Source: an uncultured Chloroflexota bacterium | Lineage (GTDB): Bacteria; Chloroflexota; UBA11872 | Length of the DNA stretch: 64,000 nucleotides | Direction: 5' to 3' | NCBI GenBank assembly: GCA_958296175.1 | Contig: OY282448.1 | Span: 1,155,899-1,219,898 of the forward strand | The notes under the pieces: model-generated | What the model was told of the DNA's origin: nothing | The model's database searches: none | What the model saw: the letters and a program-made list of their open reading frames with translations, nothing else | Made by a program: the position numbers and the translations under genes | Part shown: positions 17,758 through 26,489 of the stretch, piece after piece | Layout of the letters: every line of letters begins with the position of its first letter | How positions within the stretch are numbered: the first letter of the stretch is position 1

Positions 17758-17873
17758 ACACACACCGCCTGGCCAGCCGCGTTCCGGCGCCGACGAACCC
17801 GACGCCGGATTCAGCCGCCCCAGCATACGACGGTCCCGCCACTCCTTCACGGCGCCAAGCCGCCAGCCGCGCT

Positions 17874-17886
17874 CCCCCCCCCCCCC
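17874..17886. repeat. Homopolymer run of 13 C
   Basis: An uninterrupted C tract (G tract on the minus strand) lies about 117 bases upstream of the ABC permease start. Such tracts can vary in length by slippage and may also be sequencing-error prone. The gap 17758-18155 contains this tract and the direct repeat at 17965-18048; no gene was seen in it. Confidence 0.6.
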
Positions 17887-17964
17887 GCGAAACCCTTGCC
17901 CTGGGAGACCTGGGCAACGACCGTCATTCCCGCGTTCGCGGCAATCCGCCGTCAGCCGCGCACA

Positions 17965-18048
17965 GGTTCGGCGCGCGCACGGGCGGGATCGCTGCCGGCG
18001 CGGCGGGCGCGCGCGGTTCGGTGGGGTTCGGCGCGCGCACGGGCGGGA
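17965..18048. repeat. 24-base exact direct repeat
   Basis: The same 24 bases (beginning GGTTCGGCGCGCGCAC) occur at 17965-17988 and 18025-18048, one period of 60 bases apart, in the gap between the divergent permease and DUF1295 genes. They may be duplicated regulatory sequence or simple replication slippage. Confidence 0.6.
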
Positions 18049-18155
18049 GAGCCCCACCCCGCCCCGCCAACGACGCAGCAAAAGCTCCACACGCGCCGCC
18101 GCCGCCATGCGGAACACGGGCATGATGCGGCGGGTGCATCTGGGATGAAGGCCCG

Positions 18156-18956
18156 ATGAACGTTCTTGTGCCGGAAGGTCTGGTGTTGGGCGCGACTGCG
18201 GGCGCCGCGGCAGTGGCTATGACGCTGGTGTGGGCGCTCAGCCTGCGGCTGCGCAACGCGGGGATCGTGGACGTGTTCTGGGGGGTGGGGTTCGTTCTGA
18301 TCGCGGCGCTGGCGGTCTGGCTGGGCCAGGGCGGCGGGGTGCGCGCCGCGCTGGTGCTGGCCCTCACCTCGGTCTGGGGGCTGCGTCTGGCGCTGCATAT
18401 CGGCTGGCGCAGCCGCGGCAAACCCGAGGACCACCGCTACCAGCAATTCCGCGCCAACGCCGGCCCCAGCTTCTGGTGGCGCAGCTTGTTCACGGTGTTC
18501 CTGTTGCAGGGCGCGGTCATGTGGGTGGTGGCGCTGCCGCTCACGGCGGCGCTGGCCGTCCGCGGCCCCAACGCGCCCACGCTCTGGGACGCCGCGGCGC
18601 TGCTGCTGTGGGCTGCGGGCATGGTCTTCGAAGCCGGCGCCGACTGGCAGCTCGCACGCTTCAAGGCCGACCCGGCCAACCGCGGCAAGGTCTGCAACCG
18701 CGGTTTCTGGGGGCTGTCGCGGCATCCCAACTACTTTGGCGACGCCGTGGTCTGGTGGGGGTTCGGCTGTTTCGGTCTGGCCGTCGGCGCGTGGTGGACG
18801 CTGGTCGGCCCGGCGCTGATGACCCTGCTGCTGCGGCGCGTGTCCGGGGTCACGCTGCTGGATAGCACGCTCAGCCAGCGGCGGCCGGGATATCGTGACT
18901 ACATGCGCTCGACCCCGTCGTTCGTTCCGCGCCTGCCCCGCCGCCGGCGTGACTAG
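18156..18956 (+). CDS. DUF1295 (steroid 5-alpha-reductase-like) membrane protein
   Basis: Integral membrane protein of 266 residues with about six hydrophobic helices. SRHPNYFGDAVVWWG is the hallmark of the DUF1295/isoprenylcysteine-methyltransferase-like and steroid-reductase superfamily. It ends with a basic tail. It is first in a four-gene operon with a CFA-synthase-like enzyme, an FAD oxidoreductase and DUF1365, a combination that recurs in bacteria and points to modification of membrane fatty acids. The exact reaction, possibly reduction of an unsaturated or oxidised acyl chain, is inference. Confidence 0.88.
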   Translation: MNVLVPEGLVLGATAGAAAVAMTLVWALSLRLRNAGIVDVFWGVGFVLIAALAVWLGQGGGVRAALVLALTSVWGLRLALHIGWRSRGKPEDHRYQQFRANAGPSFWWRSLFTVFLLQGAVMWVVALPLTAALAVRGPNAPTLWDAAALLLWAAGMVFEAGADWQLARFKADPANRGKVCNRGFWGLSRHPNYFGDAVVWWGFGCFGLAVGAWWTLVGPALMTLLLRRVSGVTLLDSTLSQRRPGYRDYMRSTPSFVPRLPRRRRD

Positions 18957-20067
18957 CGACTCGGCCTGGTTCGAGCGCCTGGCCGCGCGCGGCGCGGCGC
19001 CGGACGTCGTCCTGCGGCTGGGCGTGCGGCTGGCGCTGCGGCGTAGGCTGCTGGCGCTGCAGCGCCGCCGCGGTGCGCGGCGGCCGCTCCCAGGCGGCCC
19101 GATCGCCGTGCAGACCGACGCCGCCAACCAGCAGCACTACGAGCTGCCAGCCGCGTTCTTCCGCCAGGCGCTGGGCCCGCGGCTCAAGTACAGCAGCGCG
19201 TACTGGCCGCCGGGCGTGGACAGCCTGGCCGCCGCCGAACAGGCCATGCTGGAGCTCACGGCCCGCCGCGCCGCGCTGGCGGACGGGCAGCGCGTGCTGG
19301 ACCTGGGCTGCGGCTGGGGCGCCCTGACCCTGTGGGCCGCCGAGCGCTACCCGGCGTCGTCCGTGACGGCCGTCACCAACTCGCGCACACAGCGCGCGTT
19401 CGTGGCCGCGGCGGCCCGCGCCCGCGGCTTGGGCAACGTCCAGGTTCGGCGCGCCAACGCCGCCGAGCTGCGCCTGACCGAGCGCTTCGACCGCATTGTG
19501 AGCGTCGAGATGCTGGAACACGCGCGCAATCACGCGCTGCTGTTGGAACGCTTGTCCCGTGCGCTGACCCCGCAGGGCCGCATCTTCGTGCACGTCTTCA
19601 GCCACGTGCGGCACGCCTACACCTTCGAACCCCAGGACGGCTGGATGAGCCGCTGGTTCTTCAGCGGCGGGACGATGCCCAACCTCACGTTGTTCGACGA
19701 CACGGCGCCGGCGGTTCACACCCTCCACCGCTGGGTGCTGAACGGCCGCCACTACGCACGCACGCTGCGCGCCTGGCTGCGCAACCTCGACCGCAACCGC
19801 GGCGAGGTTCGCGCCGTCGTTGCGCAGGCCTACGGGCCAGACCGGGCCGACCTGTGGATCGCGCGCTGGCGGCTCTTCTTCATTGCCTGCGAAGAACTGT
19901 TCGCCTTCCGCGGCGGGCGCGAGTGGGTGGTGGCGCACCACGTGCTGGCGCCTGCCGAACGGGTCGGCGGCGCGCCGCCCGCTCGGGTCGGACCTCGGTC
20001 CTCCCGCTCGCCCGCGCGGCCGCCCGCCGCGCCTCTCCCAGCCGAGACGCGGAGCATGCCGGCGTGA
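18949..20067 (+). CDS. Cyclopropane-fatty-acyl-phospholipid synthase-like methyltransferase
   Basis: SAM-dependent methyltransferase of 372 residues in the CFA synthase family. The SAM motif VLDLGCGWGALTLW is followed by VTAVTNSRTQ and the conserved SVEMLEH. The C-terminal part (FFIACEELFAF) matches family members. It would methylate or methylenate the double bond of phospholipid acyl chains. GTG at 18949 overlaps the DUF1295 stop by eight bases and is preferred to an upstream ATG that reads deep into that gene. The gene is coupled to the next one by GTGA. Confidence 0.88.
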   Translation: MTSDSAWFERLAARGAAPDVVLRLGVRLALRRRLLALQRRRGARRPLPGGPIAVQTDAANQQHYELPAAFFRQALGPRLKYSSAYWPPGVDSLAAAEQAMLELTARRAALADGQRVLDLGCGWGALTLWAAERYPASSVTAVTNSRTQRAFVAAAARARGLGNVQVRRANAAELRLTERFDRIVSVEMLEHARNHALLLERLSRALTPQGRIFVHVFSHVRHAYTFEPQDGWMSRWFFSGGTMPNLTLFDDTAPAVHTLHRWVLNGRHYARTLRAWLRNLDRNRGEVRAVVAQAYGPDRADLWIARWRLFFIACEELFAFRGGREWVVAHHVLAPAERVGGAPPARVGPRSSRSPARPPAAPLPAETRSMPA

Positions 20068-21302
20068 ACGTCGCCGTCATCGGTGCTGGCGTGTCGGGTC
20101 TGGTGGCCGCGCGCGAACTCTGCCGCCGCCACCAGGTCACGGTCTTCGAAGCCGGCGGTGCGCCGGGCGGCCATGCCCGCACCGTGGAGGTGGCCTGCGG
20201 CGCCCGCCGCTACGCCGTCGATACCGGGTTCGTGGTTTTCAACCACCGCACCTATCCGCAGTTCCGCCGCATCCTGAGCGAGCTGGGGGTTGCCACGCAG
20301 CCATCGGAGATGAGCTTTTCGGTTCGCTGCGACCGCAGCCGCATCGAGTACAGCGGCGCGTCGCTCAACACGCTCTTCGCTCAGCGCCGCAACCTGCTGC
20401 GCCCCACCTTCCTGCGCATGCTGCGCGACTACCTGCGCTTCAACCGCAGCGCCGCGGGGTTGCTGACGTCCGACGACCGGCGGACGCTGGGCGAATACTT
20501 GGAAAGCGCGGGATTCTCGCGCGCGTTCCGCGAGCTCTACCTGCTGCCGATCGGCGCGGCCATCTGGTCGGCCGATCCCGCGCGCTTCGGGCGCATGCCG
20601 CTGCGGGCCTTTGTGCGCTTCTTTCACAGCCACGGCCTGCTGGGCATCTGGGGCAAGCCGCGCTGGCGCAGCGTCAGCGGCGGCGCCGGCCGATACGTCG
20701 AGGCGCTGGCGCGCCCGTTTCGCGACCGCATCCAGCTGCGCGCGCCCGTCACCCGCATTCAGCGCCGGCGCGGCCACGTGACGGTCCGCGCGGGCGGCGC
20801 CGAGACGCGCTTCGACCACGTGCTGGTGGCGGCGCACAGCGACCAGGCGCTGCGCATGCTGGCCGACCCCAGCCAGACCGAACACGAAGTGCTGGGCGCT
20901 ATCCGCTACCAGACCAACGACGCGGCGCTGCACACCGACACCCGCCTGCTGCCGCGCCGGCGGCGCGCCTGGGCGTCGTGGAACTACTACGTCCCCCACG
21001 GCCAGGCGGTTGGGGTTCCCACCACCTACAACATGAACCGCCTGCAGCGCCTGGACGCGCCGCAGACCTATTGCGTGACCTTGAACCAGACCGACCGCAT
21101 CGACCCGGCCGCCGTGATCCGGCGCTTGACTTACCACCACCCGGTGTTCACCCACGCCGCGCTGGCGGCGCAAGAGCGCTGGGCCGACGTCAACGGCGTA
21201 CGGCGCACCTGGTTTGCCGGCGCGTACTGGCGGCACGGGTTTCACGAGGACGGGGTGGTCAGCGGCCTGCGGGCGGCGCGCGCCCTGCTGGCGCAGACGT
21301 GA
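20064..21302 (+). CDS. FAD-dependent amine-oxidase-type oxidoreductase
   Basis: Flavoprotein of 412 residues. The N-terminal dinucleotide-binding motif is VAVIGAGVSGL, followed by GGHARTVEV and DTGFVVFNHRTYP, which resemble the NAD(P)-binding amine oxidase/desaturase-like proteins found next to CFA genes. The C-terminal FAD segment ends near WFAGAYWRHGFHEDGVVSG. It presumably oxidises or desaturates an acyl chain together with its neighbours (inference). Its GTG start overlaps the preceding stop by four bases and its stop overlaps the next GTG. Confidence 0.88.
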   Translation: MNVAVIGAGVSGLVAARELCRRHQVTVFEAGGAPGGHARTVEVACGARRYAVDTGFVVFNHRTYPQFRRILSELGVATQPSEMSFSVRCDRSRIEYSGASLNTLFAQRRNLLRPTFLRMLRDYLRFNRSAAGLLTSDDRRTLGEYLESAGFSRAFRELYLLPIGAAIWSADPARFGRMPLRAFVRFFHSHGLLGIWGKPRWRSVSGGAGRYVEALARPFRDRIQLRAPVTRIQRRRGHVTVRAGGAETRFDHVLVAAHSDQALRMLADPSQTEHEVLGAIRYQTNDAALHTDTRLLPRRRRAWASWNYYVPHGQAVGVPTTYNMNRLQRLDAPQTYCVTLNQTDRIDPAAVIRRLTYHHPVFTHAALAAQERWADVNGVRRTWFAGAYWRHGFHEDGVVSGLRAARALLAQT

Positions 21303-22111
21303 GCGCCGCCAGCTGCCTGTACGTTGGCGAGGTCAGGCATCGGCGGCGCCAGCCGGTTGACCACGCCTTCGGTTTCCGGCTCTTCATGGTCTACCTGGAC
21401 CTGGCCGAGCTGCCCGGGGTGTTCGACGGCCGCCTGCTCTGGTCGGCGCGGCGCCCCGCCCCCGCCTGGTTTCGCCGCGCCGATTACCTGGGCGCCCCCG
21501 ACCTGCCCCTGGACGAGGCCGTCAGGCGGCGCGTGCACGCCGAGACCGGCCGGCGGCCGCGCGGCCCCATCCGGCTGCTGACGCACCTGCGCTACGCCGG
21601 CTACGTCTTCAACCCCATCAGCCTCTACTACTGCTTTGCGCCGGACGGCCGGCAGGTCGAGGCGCTGGCGGCGGAGGTGACCAACACCCCCTGGGGCGAG
21701 CGCCGCGTCTACGTGCTGCAACCCGACCCGTCCCCGTCCCCCAGAGACTTCCGCGCGCGCTTCGCCAAGGCCCTGCACGTCTCGCCGTTCATGACCATGG
21801 ACCTGGACTACGAGCTGACCGCCGCCGTCCCCGACGAGCGTTTGGACCTGCGCATCGCCGCCCGCAGAAACGGCCGCGAATTCTTCGCCGTCGGCCTGGC
21901 GCTGCGCCGGCGCCCACTCAGCGCCGGCGCCCTGGCCTGGGCGCTGACGCGCTACCCCTGCATGACCGCGCGCGTCATCGGCGCCATCTATTGGCAGGCC
22001 CTCAGGCTGCGCCGCAAGGGCGTCCCCTTCGTGCCGCATCCCGGACGCAAGCCCAACGACTCGACACAACGCCCCCAGCCCCCGACACAACGCCCCCAGC
22101 CTCCAAAGTAA
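21299..22111 (+). CDS. DUF1365 protein
   Basis: DUF1365 family protein of 270 residues, recognised by HAFGFRLFMVYLDL, YVFNPISLYYCF and HVSPFMTMDLDY. Members are routinely encoded next to CFA-synthase-like enzymes and FAD oxidoreductases; their biochemical role is not established to my knowledge. GTG at 21299 is coupled to the oxidoreductase stop (GTGA). The last 20 residues are a short Pro/Gln-rich repeat (TQRPQPP twice), probably dispensable. A REP-like hairpin lies 20 bases after the stop and may cap the transcript. Confidence 0.88.
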   Translation: MSAASCLYVGEVRHRRRQPVDHAFGFRLFMVYLDLAELPGVFDGRLLWSARRPAPAWFRRADYLGAPDLPLDEAVRRRVHAETGRRPRGPIRLLTHLRYAGYVFNPISLYYCFAPDGRQVEALAAEVTNTPWGERRVYVLQPDPSPSPRDFRARFAKALHVSPFMTMDLDYELTAAVPDERLDLRIAARRNGREFFAVGLALRRRPLSAGALAWALTRYPCMTARVIGAIYWQALRLRRKGVPFVPHPGRKPNDSTQRPQPPTQRPQPPK

Positions 22112-22130
22112 CGTTCCGTCCCTTCTTTCC

Positions 22131-22152
22131 CCCTCTCCCCCTGGGGAGAGGG
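22131..22152. repeat. REP-like hairpin after the lipid operon
   Basis: CCCTCTCCCC pairs with GGGGAGAGGG around a two-base loop and is followed by GGGTGAGGG. It is the same family as the other CCCTCTCCC palindromes in the window. There is no T run, so a role as an intrinsic terminator is unproven. Confidence 0.7.
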
Positions 22153-22266
22153 CCGGGGTGAGGGGGTTCCTCTGACGCCTCTGGGGATCGACTTGGCGCA
22201 GGCATCGCTGTCGGCTCGGCGTCCGTTGACGCCGCCGCGTAGGCTGAGAGCGCTTTGGACGCGCGC

Positions 22267-23718
22267 ATGACGACGGACCCCCGCATGGCCCTTCGCTACG
22301 ACCCCGACTGGCGCTCCTTGCGCCGGCATCGAACTCCGCAGTGGTTTCTGGACGCCAAGTTCGGCATCTACACCCATTGGGGCGTGTACAGCGTGCCGGC
22401 GCAGGGGCCCAACGCCACCTGGTACCCCTACAACATGTACCGCGAAGGCACGCCGCAGTTCCAGCATCACGCGGCGACCTACGGCCACCCCTCGACCTTC
22501 GGCTACAAAGACTTCATCCCCGACTTCACCGGCGCAAAGTTCGACGCCGACGCCTGGGCCCAGCTCTTCCAACGCGCCGGCGCGCGCTTCGCGGGGCCCG
22601 TGGCCGAACATCACGACGGCTTTGCGCTTTGGGACAGCCGACACACCGCATGGAACGCCGCCCGCATGGGTCCGCGCCGTGACGTGGTGGGTGAGCTGGC
22701 CCAGGCGGTTCGCCGCCGGGACATGCGCTTCATGGTGGCCATGCACCACGCCGAAAACTGGTGGTTCTTCCCCCACTGGCGCCCCGACCTCGACACCGCC
22801 GACCCGCGCTATGCCGGGCTGTACGGGCCGCCCCACAATCAGGACTTCCCGCCGGCAAACGCCGCGTGGGACGCCCAGGACAAACCATCCAAAGCCTTCC
22901 TGGAGACCTGGAAAGCCAAGCTGATCGAGGTCGTCGACGCCTACCAGCCGGACTACATCTGGTTCGACTTCGGCCTCAAAGCCGTGCACGAGCAATACAA
23001 GCAGGACTTCCTGGCCTACTACTTCAACAAAGAAGCCGCCTGGGGCCGCGGCGTGGCAGTGACCTACAAGTGGGACAACCTGCCGCCCGGCGTGGGCGTG
23101 CTGGACATCGAACTGGGCAAGCTGCCCGATCAGGCCTACCACGAGTGGATTACCGACACCACGGTGGACGACGGCGCCGGCTGGGGCTACCTGCGCGAGA
23201 CCGAATACAAGACCGCGGGCGAACTGGTGCGCTATCTGGTGGACAACGTCAGCAAGAACGGCCTCATGCTGCTGAACGTGGGACCCAAGCCCAACGGCGA
23301 GATTCCCGACCAGGCGGTCCACGTGCTGCACGGCATTGGCGACTGGCTCAGCGTCAACGGCGAAGCGATCTACGACACCACCCCCTGGTGGGTCTACGGC
23401 GAAGGACCCACGCAGATGCAAGCCTCCGGCGCCTTCAGCGACACCAAGGAAAAACTGGCCTACACCGGCCAGGACATCCGCTTCACCGTGAAAGGCCGCG
23501 CGCTCTACGCCATATGCCTGGACTGGCCCGCGCCCAGCTTCACCATCCGCTCACTGGCCGCTCTCTACCCCGGCGAAGTCCTCTCCGTCCAGCTCCTGGG
23601 CGCCGACGGCCAGCTCCCCTGGCGCATGACGGCCGACGGCCTACAGATCGAGCGCCCCGCGCACCGCCCCTGCCAACACGCCTACGCCTTCAAGATCACG
23701 CGCAACACCGCCATGTAA
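22267..23718 (+). CDS. GH29 family alpha-L-fucosidase (copy 1)
   Basis: Glycoside hydrolase of 483 residues. The GH29 features are WFLDAKFGIYTHWGVYSVPA (26-45), EHHDGFALWDS (114-124), and the predicted nucleophile Asp234 in IWFDFG. A C-terminal beta domain follows (GDWLSVNGEAIYDT onward). No signal peptide is present, so it should act in the cytoplasm on imported fucosylated oligosaccharides. An in-frame TTG 12 bases upstream is also possible. It is complete, unlike the second GH29 gene at 37.5-38.7 kb, and quite different in sequence, so the two probably have different specificities. Confidence 0.92.
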   Translation: MTTDPRMALRYDPDWRSLRRHRTPQWFLDAKFGIYTHWGVYSVPAQGPNATWYPYNMYREGTPQFQHHAATYGHPSTFGYKDFIPDFTGAKFDADAWAQLFQRAGARFAGPVAEHHDGFALWDSRHTAWNAARMGPRRDVVGELAQAVRRRDMRFMVAMHHAENWWFFPHWRPDLDTADPRYAGLYGPPHNQDFPPANAAWDAQDKPSKAFLETWKAKLIEVVDAYQPDYIWFDFGLKAVHEQYKQDFLAYYFNKEAAWGRGVAVTYKWDNLPPGVGVLDIELGKLPDQAYHEWITDTTVDDGAGWGYLRETEYKTAGELVRYLVDNVSKNGLMLLNVGPKPNGEIPDQAVHVLHGIGDWLSVNGEAIYDTTPWWVYGEGPTQMQASGAFSDTKEKLAYTGQDIRFTVKGRALYAICLDWPAPSFTIRSLAALYPGEVLSVQLLGADGQLPWRMTADGLQIERPAHRPCQHAYAFKITRNTAM

Positions 23719-23826
23719 GGAGCCGCAGGGCCGCAGTCCACAGGCGGCGAGCGCCGTTCCCTCCGCCCGCCATGCTCCGACGCTGGCGTAGGATAGGCGG
23801 CCCAAGTTCGGGCGGAGGTGTGACCG

Positions 23827-25008
23827 ATGGCTGCCCGCCTGGCGCCGTTCCCATCGCAGATCGAGCCGCCCGCACAGCCCGCACAGCGGCTGGGGCTGCT
23901 GGCGGCGAGTCTGCTGGCCGCCCTGGCGCTCATGGCCTGCGGCGGGAGCGAGGCCGCGCCGGCCGCGCCGGCCGCGCCTCCCGAGCCGGCACCCGCCGCA
24001 ACCGCCGCGCCCGCGCCCGCTGCAACCCCTGCGTCCGCGCCCGCCGACTCCGGCGGCAAGCCGACGATTCGCTTGGCCGACGCGCTCTGGGAATCGCTGT
24101 GGATCAACAACGCCATCGCGGAGTTCATCATCACGCACGGCTACGGATACCCCGTCGAGCAAGTCTCGTCGTCGTTCATCATCTCCAGGCAAAGCCTGGC
24201 CAACGGCGACGTGGACATCCTCATGGAGATGTGGCAGCAGAACTGGCTCGATTACTACACCGAACAGACGGACGCGGGCAACATCGTCAATCTGGGACCC
24301 ACGTTCCAAGACGGCGGGCAGTTCTTTGCCATCCCCCGCTGGATGCACGAGCAGTACGGGATTACGACCATCGAGGATATGAAGGGCGAAGTCATCGTCG
24401 ATGGGAACCCCACGCCAGTCTGGGAACTGTTCAAAGACCCCGAAGACCCCGCCAAGGGCCTGTTCGTCAACTGCGTCGTCGGGTGGGTCTGCCAGGAAAT
24501 CAACGACGCGAAGCTGGCGGCGTACGGTCTGGCCGAGTATTACAACAGCCTGCCCCCCGGCTCCGGCGGGATCGACGCGGCGCTGGCGGGGCCGGCCAAG
24601 AAGAACAAGCCGGTGTTCGCGTACTTGTGGGAACCGCATTACCTGATGGGGGCGTTCGAGTGGCACGTGCTCGAAGAACCGGCCTTCACCACGGCCTGCT
24701 GGGAGGGAACGGACCCCAACGTCCCCAGGTACGCCTGCGCCTATGAAACCGTGCCGATCGACAAAGGCGTCAGCAAGCACCTGCCCGAGAAAGCTCCGGA
24801 CGTCGCTGCGATGCTGCGTCGGATGGACGTTGGGCTGAAGGCGCTGAATCGAACCGCCGCCTGGGCCAACGCCAACGCAATCCAGGGCGAGTGGGAAAAG
24901 GTCGCGCTCCACTATCTGGAGACTTACGAGGACCGCTGGACCACCTGGGTGGACGCAGACAAGGTGGGCAAGATCAAGGCGGCTGTTCGAGCGGCCAGAG
25001 GCGGTTAG
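23827..25008 (+). CDS. Glycine betaine/proline-type ABC transporter substrate-binding lipoprotein (OpuAC family)
   Basis: Extracytoplasmic binding protein of 393 residues. The signal has the lipobox LMAC (Cys38), followed by an Ala/Pro-rich tether of about 40 residues. The OpuAC domain begins near IRLADALWESLWINNAI and includes GDVDILMEMWQQNW and PVFAYLWEPHYLM, with several Trp residues of the kind that form a quaternary-ammonium cage. Betaine, choline or a related compound is the likely ligand. GGAGG lies about ten bases upstream of the ATG. No permease or ATPase partner is adjacent. Confidence 0.88.
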   Translation: MAARLAPFPSQIEPPAQPAQRLGLLAASLLAALALMACGGSEAAPAAPAAPPEPAPAATAAPAPAATPASAPADSGGKPTIRLADALWESLWINNAIAEFIITHGYGYPVEQVSSSFIISRQSLANGDVDILMEMWQQNWLDYYTEQTDAGNIVNLGPTFQDGGQFFAIPRWMHEQYGITTIEDMKGEVIVDGNPTPVWELFKDPEDPAKGLFVNCVVGWVCQEINDAKLAAYGLAEYYNSLPPGSGGIDAALAGPAKKNKPVFAYLWEPHYLMGAFEWHVLEEPAFTTACWEGTDPNVPRYACAYETVPIDKGVSKHLPEKAPDVAAMLRRMDVGLKALNRTAAWANANAIQGEWEKVALHYLETYEDRWTTWVDADKVGKIKAAVRAARGG

Positions 25009-25085
25009 CCGGCAGGATCCCGCCGCCGCCGCCCACTGCGCGCGCGGCCCGTCCGCCGCGCGCGCGGCCCGTCCGCGCGGCGGCG

Positions 25086-26057
25086 CTAGGCGCGCTCGTG
25101 CAGGTGGCGCCAGGCCCAGCGAACCTGTTCGTCGCGGTGCGTGGACGTGCTGGAATGCTCCAGAAACGGGTAATCGTCGAGCTTGCGCGGCTCGCAGGTC
25201 AGCCGGTGGTAGGCGCCGAACACCGTGGACGGCGGACAGATGTCGTCCCACAGCCCCACGCTCACCAGCGTCGGGCAGCGAATGCGCGGCGCCAGGTTCA
25301 CCACGTCGAAGTAGCTCAGCGTCTGGAAGACCTGCGCGCAGCGGTCCGGAAAGGCGCGGCAGTAGGCGGCAATTTCGCCGTAGATCGTCTTGACCAGGCC
25401 GTCCGGGCCGGCAATCTGCACCGCGCGCGGGAAGTCGCAGAGATAGGGAACTTCGGCCATGGCCAGCGCCGTGCTCGGTTCCAGCGCCGCCGCCGCCAGC
25501 GTCAGCCCCCCGCCCTGGCTGATGCCCGTGCAGCCCACGCGGTCCGCCCTGACCCGGGGCAGCGACTGCACGTAGCGCACCGCGCGCACGCAGTCCACGT
25601 AGACGCGGCGGTAGTAGTACGTGGCCGGCGACTGCACGCCTTGCGTCATCCAGCCCAGCGCGTGCCCGCGGGGGTCGGCGTCGGGGTCGGTGCTGTAGCC
25701 CGTCTGCCCGCGCACGTCGATGGCCAGCACCACGAACCCTTGCAGCGCCCAGGCCGCGGCGTCGAACACGGCCCCGCGGTTGCCGGTGTAGCCGTGAAAG
25801 ACGACCAGGCCCGGCAGCTCCTCGCCGCCCCGCGGCGTCAGCAGCCAGCCGGCCACGCGCCCGCGGCCGAACCCCGCAAAGGAGACGTTTTCCACGGTCA
25901 GCCCGTCCACCGGATAATCCACCGGCTCCGCGTGGGCGTCGAAGGGGTGGGTCTGGCCCGCCAGCGTCTCGGCCCAGAAGGCGTCCAGGTCGTCCGGCGC
26001 GCTGGGCGGCGGAACGTAGCGCCGCAGCCGCTCCAGCGGCCAGTCCACGCCCGGCAT
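25086..26057 (-). CDS. CE7 family acetyl esterase (acetyl-xylan esterase/cephalosporin-C deacetylase)
   Basis: Alpha/beta hydrolase of 323 residues, the normal CE7 length. The nucleophile Ser180 is in GISQGGG. The N-terminal family motif is DDLDAFWAE and RGQTG follows near 116-120. The acid is in the GLWDDICPP segment and His is near the C-terminus (STSTHRDEQ). It lacks a signal peptide, so it should deacetylate small imported acetylated sugars. It may cooperate with the fucosidase and sugar permease nearby (inference). Confidence 0.92.
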   Translation of the reverse strand: MPGVDWPLERLRRYVPPPSAPDDLDAFWAETLAGQTHPFDAHAEPVDYPVDGLTVENVSFAGFGRGRVAGWLLTPRGGEELPGLVVFHGYTGNRGAVFDAAAWALQGFVVLAIDVRGQTGYSTDPDADPRGHALGWMTQGVQSPATYYYRRVYVDCVRAVRYVQSLPRVRADRVGCTGISQGGGLTLAAAALEPSTALAMAEVPYLCDFPRAVQIAGPDGLVKTIYGEIAAYCRAFPDRCAQVFQTLSYFDVVNLAPRIRCPTLVSVGLWDDICPPSTVFGAYHRLTCEPRKLDDYPFLEHSSTSTHRDEQVRWAWRHLHERA

Positions 26058-26160
26058 CAGCCGCGGCCGTTCCCGGCGGCAGCTCGCGGCAAAGGTGCTT
26101 CGCGGCGGCGGACCTGGCGGCTGCGAGTCCGGCTGTTCGCGGCGGCCGCGCGCGGCGCGG

Positions 26161-26331
26161 TCATCGCCGTTCCCGGCGCGGCCGCGCCTGCGGCGCCGCC
26201 TCGTGCGCCGCCATCAGCTGCGCGGGCGCCGCCTTCGCCGCCGCTTCCCCAATCACGTCCAGCGCGGCGGCGTCCACTCGTCGGAAGCGCACGCACGACG
26301 CGCTCATGTTCGGCTTCGCGCCGGTTGCCCG
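26161..26331 (-). pseudogene. Truncated duplicate of the DUF1801 gene
   Basis: About 57 codons match the C-terminal third of the intact DUF1801 protein at 28834-29301, including SCVRFRRVDAAALDVIGEAAAK and the stop codon. The similarity starts about 40 bases beyond the stop (from about 26123) and breaks off abruptly at about 26331, so the N-terminal two thirds are missing. Nucleotide identity is roughly 90% by eye. It lies in the same orientation as the parent gene, with the oxygenase and sulfotransferase genes between them. The remainder of the gap 26332-26489 shows nothing else. Confidence 0.8.
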
Positions 26332-26489
26332 CAGCGCCGCAGCTCGTCCCGCCTGGCTCCATGGTTGGTCTGCGTCATTCCGCTGCTGGGGGCGCACATT
26401 CTGGCACTGCCGGCGTTGGCGCCGCCACACCCGGCCGGCGAGGTGTCGTGCGGGTGCGGCCGGCGGCGGCCGGGGGAATCAGGGGGCGA

